A stretch of DNA of 64,000 bases, from assembly GCA_900239685.1 (NCBI GenBank), contig OENT01000027.1, positions 186,001 to 250,000 of the forward strand, in the 5' to 3' direction. The notes beneath the pieces were generated by a model. It ran no database searches, was not told the DNA's origin, and worked only from the letters and a program-made list of their open reading frames with translations. The translations under genes and the position numbers were made by a program. Below are positions 39,869 through 50,063 of the stretch, one piece after another. This DNA is from Rotaria macrura. Taxonomy: Eukaryota; Rotifera; Eurotatoria; Philodinida; Philodinidae. Each line of letters begins with the position of its first letter. Position 1 is the stretch's first letter.

Positions 39869-42843
39869 ATGAGTTCTACACACTATCAAAATCAGAATGG
39901 AGGTTAGATTTTACTTTTAGTGAAAAAATTTAATTTGAAAAAAAATTTTTTAAAATGTATTTCCATAGACCAACGACAACATATGAGATCTCCGAATAGT
40001 GGAGAAACTGACAAACAATTTAATGATGCTAAATCTTATATTTTATCGACAACAGCAAAAGATGGTGTTAATTTGTAAATATCGTATTGAAATTCTTGTG
40101 CTCATATTATATTAATTTCTGTTAGATATGATCATTTGGTAAAATGTGTATCTCGATTATTAACAGAACAGCCTCGTAAGATACTCAATAAGCATTTGTA
40201 TTGATTTTAAAATAGTAGATTTTTCATTATGAAGGTGATTCAATTGAAATATTCGAAGACATCAGTAAATTAGCTCGATCTGATGAAGACAAAGTACGAG
40301 AAAAACCGCAGGAAGATACTGAACACGTTTTAGCTGAAGAACAAAAACCACTTTTCGAAGTAATTTTTTTTTCTATGAATACACTTGTTTCGATACTAGT
40401 CACTTATATAAATATATAGAAATCTGACAATACCGAAGAACTTGATGATGAAGCATTACAGACTCCGTTGCCTCATATTCTTGAACAAGCTTACTATTTT
40501 GAACAAGCTGGTATCGGTCTTGGACGAGATGAAACATATAGGTAAAAGTTTCGTTTTAGATAGGGGTACTTTTTGTTTATTTTTATTTCTCATAATTTCT
40601 TTTTCATTTAGAATTTGGCTCGCACTTAAACAATTAGTTGATAAAGGTCAATTCGAGAAAGTACGTTTCTGGGGCAAAATACTTGGTACAGAAAAAAATT
40701 ACTATGTAGCAGAAGTTGAGCAAAACGCGGAAGATGAAGCTGACGAAGATGAAGGAACTGAAGAAACAAATGAAAATGATGATACTAAAGATGATGATGA
40801 AGAAGGCGAAGGTGAAGAAGATCCATTACCTAAATCAACATATAAACCGCCAGCACCTGTGCCAAGAGAAGATCGCGGTACGGGTGTTAATAAATACACG
40901 TATTACGTTTGTAATCATCGTAAGTATATTTGATTATTAAAGACAAGTACGTTTCAAGTTCCCATATGCTTGATTTCTTTCTTTAGCTGGAGCACCATGG
41001 ACTAAGTTACCACTAGCAACACCGGCACAAATAACTCAGGGACGATTAATTAAAGTTTTTTTTACTGGTGATTTAAATAGAGAAATAAAGTCATACCCAG
41101 CTTTTCCAGGCGTCGAAAAGAATTATCTACGTGCACAAATATCAAGAATTAGTGCGACAACATTGGTATCACCTGCTGGAAAATTTAAATTTTCTGATGT
41201 AATACAAAACGATTGACTTGATTTTCAAAAACTTTATATATATATATATATCATTACGTATTTAGGAAGAAGAAGAAGGCGAAGAAGAAGGAGGTGCAAG
41301 ACAAAATTATCAAGAAAACGAAGATTTTACAGGAGCAGCATTGTCAGAATTGATTCATGAAGATTTAAACGGATGGGTAAGGAAAATATCGAGAAAGACA
41401 AGATCGACGATGTGTGAGAAGTTGGGGGGGGGGGAAGAAAGAGCTAGCCGTCCCTCCTCGTCCCATTTTTCAGTTTGTCAGACAGGTTGACTGGCAAATT
41501 TTTTTTCATGGTATGTCTGCGAAAATTTCACAGATAGTGTATATTTCACTGTTACTTTACTCATACTATGAACTGTCTGCAGAATCTTCTTGATTTATCA
41601 GCCAGTGTATAGAGTATCGTCGTTTTAGTGCGTCTAGTAGGCTTTCTGTGCTGGATATCAGAGTAGATGTTCGTTCTTAAACATTTGAAATAGATAATCT
41701 GTTTGTGATTACTGTAAATTAAACTGAAACAACTTCTATAGAAATGACTGTCTGACAAAAATTTTAGCCCCTACCAGTCCCAAAAACAATTGAGAGCTTT
41801 GGAGAGAGACACAAAAGAATGTTTCGAAAGACCGAAGTGTAATTCAATACATACTGAAAATTGCTAGTACAATGTCTATTGGATAAAAGTCTAAAATAGA
41901 ATCGTTTACACTATCCATCCATAATTACAAAGATGGCATTAATAGATTTCATGTCTTCGGACACGTTTCTTGTTGAGTAGCCGTTTATTCTCTTCCTCGA
42001 AATTGCAATAAAGATCCGGTAAAATGACACTATTAATAAACATTTTAGGATAGTTAGTTTATCATGAGTATTGCTCAGAATCGGTGACATCGAAGATACG
42101 GATTCTTTAGTGTTTTTCGGATATTTGTATTGTTGAATGAGAGATGTTGTTAAGCTACACCTTAGATAAGAATGAATCTAAATTTCATTTTTTTGCAAAT
42201 CGACACTGCTTTTAGATCGTGTTTATTATGAAAAAGTCACAGGTGAAAAGTTTGTTAGTTATCAATGTTTGACGTTTTTTCTGTTTATTTGATTATTTTA
42301 GTTTATTTGTTTTCTTTATAGGTTCATTATGTTTTACATATTCTTCCTCAAGGTCGAACCAAATGGTGGAATCCAATTGAAAACCTCGAAAAAGAAGAGG
42401 AGGAAGCAGATGAAGAAGAAGACCTAAAAGGTGATGCACATGGCTTACAAGCTGAACAAGGACCACCCGTATTAACACCGATTCGCGAAGATGCTGCGAT
42501 TCAAAACACAAAAGCTTGGACAGCAAAAATATCTTCAAATCTCATTCCACAGTATGCATGTGCTTTCGTTCGATCTAATCTTTGGCCTGGTGCCTATGCA
42601 TTTGCACGTGGAATGAGTTGGGAAAATATTTATGTCGGTTACGGCCATAAATATTCAACAACGGATTATAAAACTGAATTTCCACCATTACCAACAAGTG
42701 AATATACGGATTTACCGGAAATCAAAGAAATCGATGATCCATCACCGGAAGATGAAGCTAAAGCTCGTGCATCTGATGAACATCCAGAAGAAGGCGAAGA
42801 AGAACATGAAGAGGAAGCTGAAAACGAAGAAGATGATGATTAA
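39869..42843 (+). CDS. RSPH4A: Radial spoke head protein (RSPH4A/RSPH6A)
   Basis: Nine exons are inferred: 39869-39902, 39969-40074, 40126-40175, 40235-40359, 40420-40541, 40612-40919, 40987-41198, 41266-41376 and 42322-42843. Phases agree and give about 529 residues. Family signatures in order are [136 protein letters not shown] and [12 protein letters not shown]. The C-terminus is a Glu/Asp-rich tail, with a second acidic linker in exon 6. It is a structural component of the head of axonemal radial spokes, which regulate dynein in 9+2 cilia and fits an animal with motile cilia. The last intron (41377-42321, 945 bp) is the only long one and contains an 11-base G run. Confidence 0.95.
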
Positions 42844-44080
42844 TTTTCGATTAGTGCATGTGTGTGCGTCATCTGCTTTGTTTCTCTTTTTTTTTATTTA
42901 AATACAATCATCTCTTGACAATATATATTCCTTTATTATAATAATAATAATGACAACGACATACGTTTTTAGAAATGTTAAATTGATTTCTGTTTTTACA
43001 AGAAAAATAATTCATTCAGTCAATCAACCCATATACATACATATATATATATATCCATTATTTCACATCAATCTTTGAAAAATAAATCGAATGATAAGCC
43101 AATTTTTAATGAGGCATTACTATTATAGTTAGTTTTAATATTTTAAATGAAATTACAATATTGTAAGTAAAACGAGAATCTAAATGGAAATTTTTCTTTC
43201 AACGATAACATGACAACAGCTATTTTCTTGTTACTTAGAATAATATTTCTATTGCCAATCGGTATTAAAATGAATTTTCTTAAATTCAAGAAGAAATGTC
43301 TTACAATTTAGAAAACGATAAGGTATGACATTTCTTTTCTACTATATATTGAACATTTCTCGATACATGCCATATATGTTTATCGTCTATTCGATAGGAA
43401 TATTTTAATAGCGTTAAAATATTTTTCTTCTTATTCAAAGACAGAGAATTGTTCGCTGCTGAAGATTTTCTTTGGTACTTCACAAGAATTTGTTCCTGTC
43501 AAGCGTGTTCTTATAAATTTGGGAATAGTACAAGTAGAATACTTTGGGCGTAGAACGACAAACTTTCTCATTACAAAAACTATCAATGTTTACGCCTGTG
43601 TGTTTCTTTTCAAAGTATCTATGAAAACCGAATTCATATCATAGAGGTAGCACTAGTCGTAGAATATTATTCGTTTGTTACAGTATCAGATGATATTATA
43701 ATGGAAAGCGTATTTATGTACTAATCAATGGACGTTTTAATTACTGATATGAGAAGATTCTAAATAAACTGATGTGTGTATTGTTTATTTTAGAGAATTC
43801 ACATCAGTTAGATTGAAAAACTCATTCTAGATTTGTATTCCGAAGCTAAAACTATAGTTTTTTCATTCATACAGATACGCTAAAAAAGATAGAATCTTTG
43901 AATTGTTATAGGAATGAGTGCTGAATCTCGCCCAGTGTGTTTTATTATCAAAATTAAGAATTATTCGACTAAATACTGTCGAGATACTGAATAAAGTTTG
44001 ATCTTCTTATAGAAGTTTGGAAAATATTAGTCAAACTTTTATATGCAAGATCGAGAAAAATCTTTGAAGAATGATGAAAA
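42844..44080. other. 3' side of RSPH4A-like gene, no further gene seen
   Basis: AT-rich intergenic DNA with TA tracts near 43030-43055 and no linkable exons on either strand. Confidence 0.5.
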
Positions 44081-44089
44081 CTTAAGGAT

Positions 44090-44600
44090 CTGTTGGGGTG
44101 CAAAAAGCTTAAAGCCTTTCAAGGATATTCATTCCCTCAATAGGACCTGACCAGGTTCTATCGGGATCGGATAGAATTGTATAGAGTTTCATCAAGCTCC
44201 TATAAGGAAATCGTCGGATTCAGGATTCAGGATCGACAGTCGGACCTCTGGTATCGGCATTCGTTGATTTTCGAGAGTCGGAATTCGAGAGCAAGGATTC
44301 TGGCAACAATCACTAGGAACTGGTTAGCATTTCATGAAAGCGATAGGATCCTGTCGGTAGTTGCCGGAATCAGAAAGTGACAGAATCTCGATTTTTCGAC
44401 AGGTTTCCCATCATCCCGGCACTTTGAAACTTCGATAAGTTTCTGTCAGAATGCAATAGCAAAGATTTCGACAACTTCCAAAAGATTCCTATCGTTTCCG
44501 ATGAAATCTGATAGTTTTCCGATAGGATCCAACTCACTCCACCAATTGGATCAGTCAACCTGGGATCATTTGGATTCGATTTCAATGTGACACGATTACA
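44090..44600. repeat. GC-richer degenerate repeat patch
   Basis: Base composition changes abruptly from AT-rich to near-balanced. Variants of a short motif recur in both orientations: tcgggatcggatagaat, gcgataggatcctgtcgg, ccgataggatccaac, gattcctatcgtttccg. A short tandem duplication, ggattcaggattcagg, is also present near 44217-44232. It has no long open frame with family similarity. It looks like a decayed tandem or satellite repeat made of partly self-complementary units. The exact period could not be measured by eye. Confidence 0.5.
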
Positions 44601-45046
44601 AAGTTTGAGCCATGTTAAATCGTAGCTAAATCCAAATCTCTAACCTAAATCCGGATCCAAGTTGCGAAACCGAACGAGATATTCAATCCCGAACCACAAA
44701 TCTATTTAAGAATTGTTGCATCCATTAGTATTTTGGTACGTTTGTCTATAGAAAATTATCACCTATAAATGGATTAAAAACTTAAAAATCATTTGCACCT
44801 TCCATTTTAGTTGCAGGTTGAGGCGTCATCCAAAAGCATTATTAAAATGGCCAAGGACATACTTCTCATTCGGTGAAATCAAAGAAAATCGTTTCTCTGA
44901 AATAGATAGCATTATCGACAGCGTGTGAAGCTAATAAACATGTCCTTCTCGCGGAGAGGAGTGAAGCCGGTAGTAGTCTATTTAAAGATGCTTTGAAAGT
45001 GAATACTTTTCATTAAAAAATTCGACACTTCAAACTAATTGTTACC

Positions 45047-45460
45047 ATGAATTCAGAGAAGTTATTGGTGTTTCTCGCGATTGGCTTGTGTACCTGCCTT
45101 TTATTTTCAAATGGTCAAAATGTGTGCTACACAAATGTGCTCTGTAGCAATGGTGATTTCGATCAACAATATTGTGATTTTGTTTGCAGTGACAATAGGC
45201 CAGGATCATTTGGGATTTGTCCTCAAGATACAACTCATCAATGTTATCGAAAGTGCCTTTGCACCTACATTGCAACAACAGCTAATCAGACCTGTTTGAA
45301 CGGACGTTGTAACGGTGGTATTACGGGTGACATTGCTTGCAGTCAACGATGTATAAGTGCAGTGAATAAGTATGGTCAGTGCCAGCTGAATAACATGCAT
45401 CAATGTTATGGACAGTGTATATGCGAAACAGATTATCCTGAACCAGAAATTATCGGTTGA
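45047..45460 (+). CDS. Secreted cysteine-rich protein, two tandem eight-Cys modules
   Basis: A single-exon frame of 137 residues with a clear signal peptide (MNSEKLLVFLAIGLCTCLLF...). The mature part contains two homologous modules. Cysteine spacing is C-x5-C-x9-C-x3-C-x10-C-x7-C-x3-C-x-C in module 1 (about residues 27-72) and C-x4-C-x9-C-x3-C-x9-C-x7-C-x3-C-x-C in module 2 (about 84-127). Shared text such as HQCYRKCLC / HQCYGQCIC shows an internal duplication. The CxxxC...CxC order is compatible with a cysteine-stabilised alpha/beta fold as in defensin-like peptides, but this is only a pattern resemblance. Function is unknown. It could be an extracellular antimicrobial, structural or inhibitor protein. 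A TATA-like tatttaaa lies about 65 bp upstream and an AATAAA near 45596. Both support a compact real gene. Confidence 0.7.
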   Translation: MNSEKLLVFLAIGLCTCLLFSNGQNVCYTNVLCSNGDFDQQYCDFVCSDNRPGSFGICPQDTTHQCYRKCLCTYIATTANQTCLNGRCNGGITGDIACSQRCISAVNKYGQCQLNNMHQCYGQCICETDYPEPEIIG

Positions 45461-46042
45461 TTCAATGTTGACTTTTATCGCACAAATTATATATTTCAAA
45501 TTTTTTATAGTTTTGAAGTATTTACATGTATGATCGCAATTTTTATTCCACATTGAAATATTATATCAATATTTTCTCAGTTGAATAATAGAAATGAATA
45601 AAAGCACATATTTATAGTGGAAAACACTTTGATTGAAAAGGGCGCGGGCAAACTAGCCTAGAGAACACCATCCCTTACATAAAAATCTAAATTCATATTC
45701 ACAAAACATATCGAATCAACAGTTGCACAAGAAATGGTAAACATCAATGGATGCATATATGTGAACCATTCAATATTTCATCGATGGAACTTTGCCTTTA
45801 GAAATATGCTTTTTCTATCACTATTTTGCCGGATGCATATTTATAGAACTTATTGAAGTCTGCTGTGTGATGGTTTGTCGTCGAATTAGATATTTGTTCT
45901 TTGGTCTAATTGAAAGTATGTTAAAAAACGAAGAAAAAGAAATAATTGAATAGTTTTAAAAACGTTTACTCTCAATTCTAGCACAATAAGTGGATCGATA
46001 CAAATACGGTTCAGTGGCGCGAACGCTTTTGTCATCGAATCA
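45461..46042. other. Convergent 3' intergenic region
   Basis: The 3' sides of the cysteine-rich gene (+) and the aldo-keto reductase (-). An AATAAA for the + gene lies near 45596. Nothing else was recognised. Confidence 0.5.
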
Positions 46043-47576
46043 TTATAAAATAAGTCTTGGGTCGTCACACACTTTACTCATTGGATGATTCAAGTACGAG
46101 AGAGTCATCATATCTTGATTATCAAGCTGAAAATCAAATATGGATAAATTTTCGAGCATATGTGCCGGATCACGAGTGCGTGGATTAACCACAATGTTTT
46201 GTTGCAAATGCCAACGAAGTACTACTTGAGCTGATGTCTTGTTATGTTTCTTTGCGATTGCAAGAACACTTGGATGTGTACGTAGATCTGGAATAGGATT
46301 CCATTTTGGAGTGATGGTTACGGTGTGATCAGAACAACCAACGGGAGAATAACTATTGAATGTAATATTGTATTTCTGACAGAAATCTAGAAGTTCATCC
46401 TCATGCCAATAAGGATGGAATTCCACCTAGAATAGAAGAAAAAGAAATCCTAAGAAACATCACATCTCCTAATAGAACTATGTACCTGATTGACACTTGG
46501 AATAGTTGAATTTAAATTGAAAATTTCCAGTAAATGATTCACTTCATAATTGCTTACACCGATAGCACGAACCTAAGTTATGAAATCGAATTATGTTGAA
46601 AAAGTTGTTTTATCACTTGGAACGATGGATTCAAAATATACGAACAATACAAATGTGAGATGATTTATAAGGGAAACAAAAAAAAACTGTATGACATGTC
46701 ATCAACGTATATATTTTAGCATCAAAATATTTTATCTGATGAAAATCGAAAATGATCTGAGTAGATTGAATCATAATTTTGTTAATTTTTATCAAAGCGA
46801 ACAAATTGCATAGGTTTGTTCATCATACGCTACGATTGTTATAAAGAAATCACTTACAAATGTTGATATTCTATATAAATAGAGAACTAAGAACTGCAAT
46901 CAATGTCTAACCGGAGAACGGTGAACTATGGAGATTTATCGCAGTTTAGATTAAAGAAAAAATGACTGTAAATTTAGAACATTGGGAAAAACATCAATAA
47001 CAACAATACCTTTTCTTGTCGAAATATTGTTTCTAATGCACGCCATGTTTGAATACGACACTCGCTCCACGTTGACTGTCCTTGTTTGCAAGTAGGCTCT
47101 GCTGTATTCGATTTGCCTTGCACTTCACCTGGCCAATGAATAAGAAGAAGATCGACGTAGTCGGTTTGTAGAGATTTAAGAATGCCAGCAAACTCTATCA
47201 TTGTCTGATCATAACCAGATTGATCTACTTTGGACGTAATGAATATTTCAGAACGTGCTACACCACTAGCTATCCATCCCGTACCAATGCCATCGCGTGA
47301 CGCATAGTTATCGGCTGTATCGATTCGCCGGCCACCCATCTTCAACCATAAAACAGTAGCATTGTGACCTTGCTCAGGTCCCCAGTACTCACCACCTGAA
47401 CCATCAGGATTACCATAGCCTCCTGTGCCTAATCCTACTACTGGCATAAGTACTTCTCCATGAACAGCATTCATGAGCCGAACAGTGGGTTGATCTCTAA
47501 TAGATTTCATCGCTGAATCCGAATAGAAAATCAAGATGCTCAATAGTGCAACGAAGAAAGTACGATGAAAAGTCAT
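46043..47576 (-). CDS. Secreted aldo-keto reductase
   Basis: Three exons read downward: 47010-47576, 46486-46572 and 46043-46426. The introns are 437 and 59 bp and the product is about 345 residues. A signal peptide (residues 1-22, MTFHRTFFVALLSILIFYSD) precedes a complete AKR barrel. VVGLGTGGYG is the start of the barrel. The catalytic tetrad residues are visible: Asp in RRIDTADNY, Tyr in DNY, Lys in FITSKVD and His in LLLIHWP. Later motifs are AIGVSNYEV, VNQVEFHPYW, YSPVGCSD and the cofactor-end segment VNPRTRDPAHMLENL. The family uses NADPH to reduce carbonyls. The secretory signal is unusual for the family and suggests an ER-lumenal or extracellular location; no ER-retention motif is seen at the C-terminus. 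The substrate is unknown. Confidence 0.88.
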
Positions 47577-49471
47577 GAAGAAATATTATCTTCTTTGTAT
47601 TTTCAAAATGACTAGAGACGAAACGAGCAGAGAATAATGATAGTCGTGTGAGAACAACGAAATTTGAGTTGAGGAGACGAAAAAAACACTTAATGCCTAG
47701 TAGACAGCTTGCAAATAAAATATTTCAGGTAAACAAGGTGTCTCTTAACATAGAAAGACACCTTCAACCTTTGAAGAAAATGGCCGACTATCAAACATAA
47801 GATATCATTATCTTCATTTTAAATTAAGTAGCACACTTGAACAAAATCTGACAGTCACGATATTCCTGTATGCCTCGAGATACTATCGAAACAGAATGCT
47901 TTTTACGTATTTGACGACTGATAAATATTTTTAATGATACTACATCTAGAAAAAACCCTAAACTCAAAGATGAAGGTTTCACATATAAATCAGCTTCATA
48001 TGATCTGAACTGCTTCGTTTATTTGACAACGTTTAGATACACAGAAGTTTAATTTTCCCTATACCGATTGTCATAATACACAACGAGGAATATGTGTCGA
48101 ACTGTAAGTATGAAAATTTAAAAAAAGAAGTGATAATCTTAGTTTTAATTTGCTGATCATGCATTCGTATCATTATACTTTTTGTGCTTTCGATGTGTAG
48201 TTCGTTTCGGACATGTCATCAGAAGCATTTATATGAATGTGCCGCATCTAAATTCGATTGATGAACTGACTATATTTGTCAATCGTACTCTCTAGCAGAT
48301 TCAGAATAACATCACTAGATACTATGATGCAGTAATTTGTGTGTTAAGATATTAATGTATCGATTGTAATAATTATAAGTTGTCGGATTGATTTCAATTA
48401 TTCAACATGAGAGAACGCGTTGAAAAACGTTTTCTGTATCAATGCTACTAATGAAATCTCTTTAATAAACATGCCCAATAATGATACAATACTACGCGTT
48501 TTAACGAGAAAATGACATTCTAGGAATAGAAAAAAAAATTCACCATGAAGTAGCCGATGAAATGATATTCCCATTAAAGTTGTGTCGTAGGAATAGTTAG
48601 CGAATTGTTTTCGACGATGTTAAGCGTATGTTATCATTTGAATCAAGATACATAACTGATTTCGGAAAAATCTAGCCGAAATACAGAACATAGAAAGTAT
48701 CCGTAATGCGTCAGATTCTTCGAATTTGATAACAATCGAAGTTATATTAATCGACTAGGACCAGGATCAAACAAGAGAACAATAATATTTGAGTTGGATA
48801 CATGTGTTTACTTCACAGAACGATTCTTTGTTGAACATGTGAATGTCAACGAAGGATAGAGAATCTTCCAACACTCATACAAATAAATGCATTCTGAGCA
48901 TATACTCAGATATAAAATAAATATAAAAATAAATGCATTTCTACTTCGAAAACCATGGCCATCATAAAAATAATGACTACACAATTTTACTTTTATTATT
49001 CAGTATAGTCAAGCGTGTTGACCGTTTGGAATTCACTATACGTCGCTTTTGATTTAAAGAACATAAAAAACACACTGTCTTGATCGTATATCAAATGTTA
49101 AAGTAGGGTATCATTATGAAATGTATGCAGCATTCGGATACAACCATCACATGGCTATACACGATATCAACTCTAACTAACTAACGAAAGAACGAATCGT
49201 TTGTATAGAGTGGCTTTCATTTTTCGTTTCGTTCTGTCTGTCTGCTCTATTGTCGAATAGCGAGCGAAGGAAATCATCGCTTCGTCAATTGTCGTGCTTG
49301 TATGTCTTTGTCTTCAATAAGAATGTGAACTGAGAATAGTCTTCGTTCAATTGTTTCATCGTGTTCATTGACCAGAGAGCAATGGAAATGAAACAATTCT
49401 GGTGTCATAAGAATCAATTGACTAACGAACGCTAGCAGTGTTTCAATATTATAATTGAAAAAAAAGAAGAC
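47577..49471. other. Upstream interval between divergent genes
   Basis: AT-rich DNA between the reductase (-) and the membrane protein (+). No exon, RNA gene or repeat was recognised. Confidence 0.5.
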
Positions 49472-50063
49472 ATGCCCCGAAGAAAGACGACACATCTACC
49501 TGCAACAACAACAACGGGTGATATTGAGTATGTATTTGTTAGGGAAAATGATTTCTATTCTGCATTATTATTCAAGAGAAACACTTGATCCAATGGATGA
49601 AATATGGCAGAAAATTACATCATTTGAACAAGAAATTCGTCAACGATTTGAAGAAATTACTGACGATCTCAACAGTTTAAAAACGAACTCAGAAAAAACA
49701 CGTACAAGTGAATGTAATAACGATGAACGATTGTTGAAATTGTGTCATGCTGTAGACTATCTACTTGAACAACTCGATAATAATTATGATACAATAGCAT
49801 GTCGAGAAATGGTCTTATCATTATTAGGTCAAAGGTCAGCACGACCATTTTCTGGACGAACAATTCGTAATCGTCTACTATGTCGACGTATGAAACGATG
49901 GTGTTTATTTGTTATGCTTGTTCTTTTCATTGTGGCATGCATGTCAATTTACGGATTACATCGTGATTGGTGTTATCTTTTAGTCGCTGTATGTCTATCA
50001 GGATCAATAATTTCATCGATAGGCATTCGTCGAATCTATAGAATTATCGAAGCCGTTTGGTAA
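49472..50063 (+). CDS. Unrecognised protein with C-terminal membrane hairpin
   Basis: I do not recognise this family. The best model has two exons, 49472-49527 and 49577-50063. They are joined by a 49-bp intron with a GTATGT donor and TTCAAG acceptor, giving 180 residues starting MPRRKTTHLPATTTTG. The alternative, reading through without splicing, would start at an internal Met (about 49529) in the same downstream frame. Residues about 20-75 are acidic/basic and helical (FEQEIRQRFEEITDDL), probably a coiled coil. Two hydrophobic segments near the C-terminus (WCLFVMLVLFIVACMSIYGL and WCYLLVAVCLSGSIISSIGI) are separated by only HRD, forming a tight membrane hairpin or two spans. A basic patch (RNRLLCRRMKR) precedes them. 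Likely a small integral membrane protein of unknown role. Confidence 0.6.

Noticed and set aside
45206..45553. Minus-strand frame opposite the cysteine-rich gene
   Set aside because: Antisense of a gene with a signal peptide and paired cysteine modules, which is clearly the coding strand.
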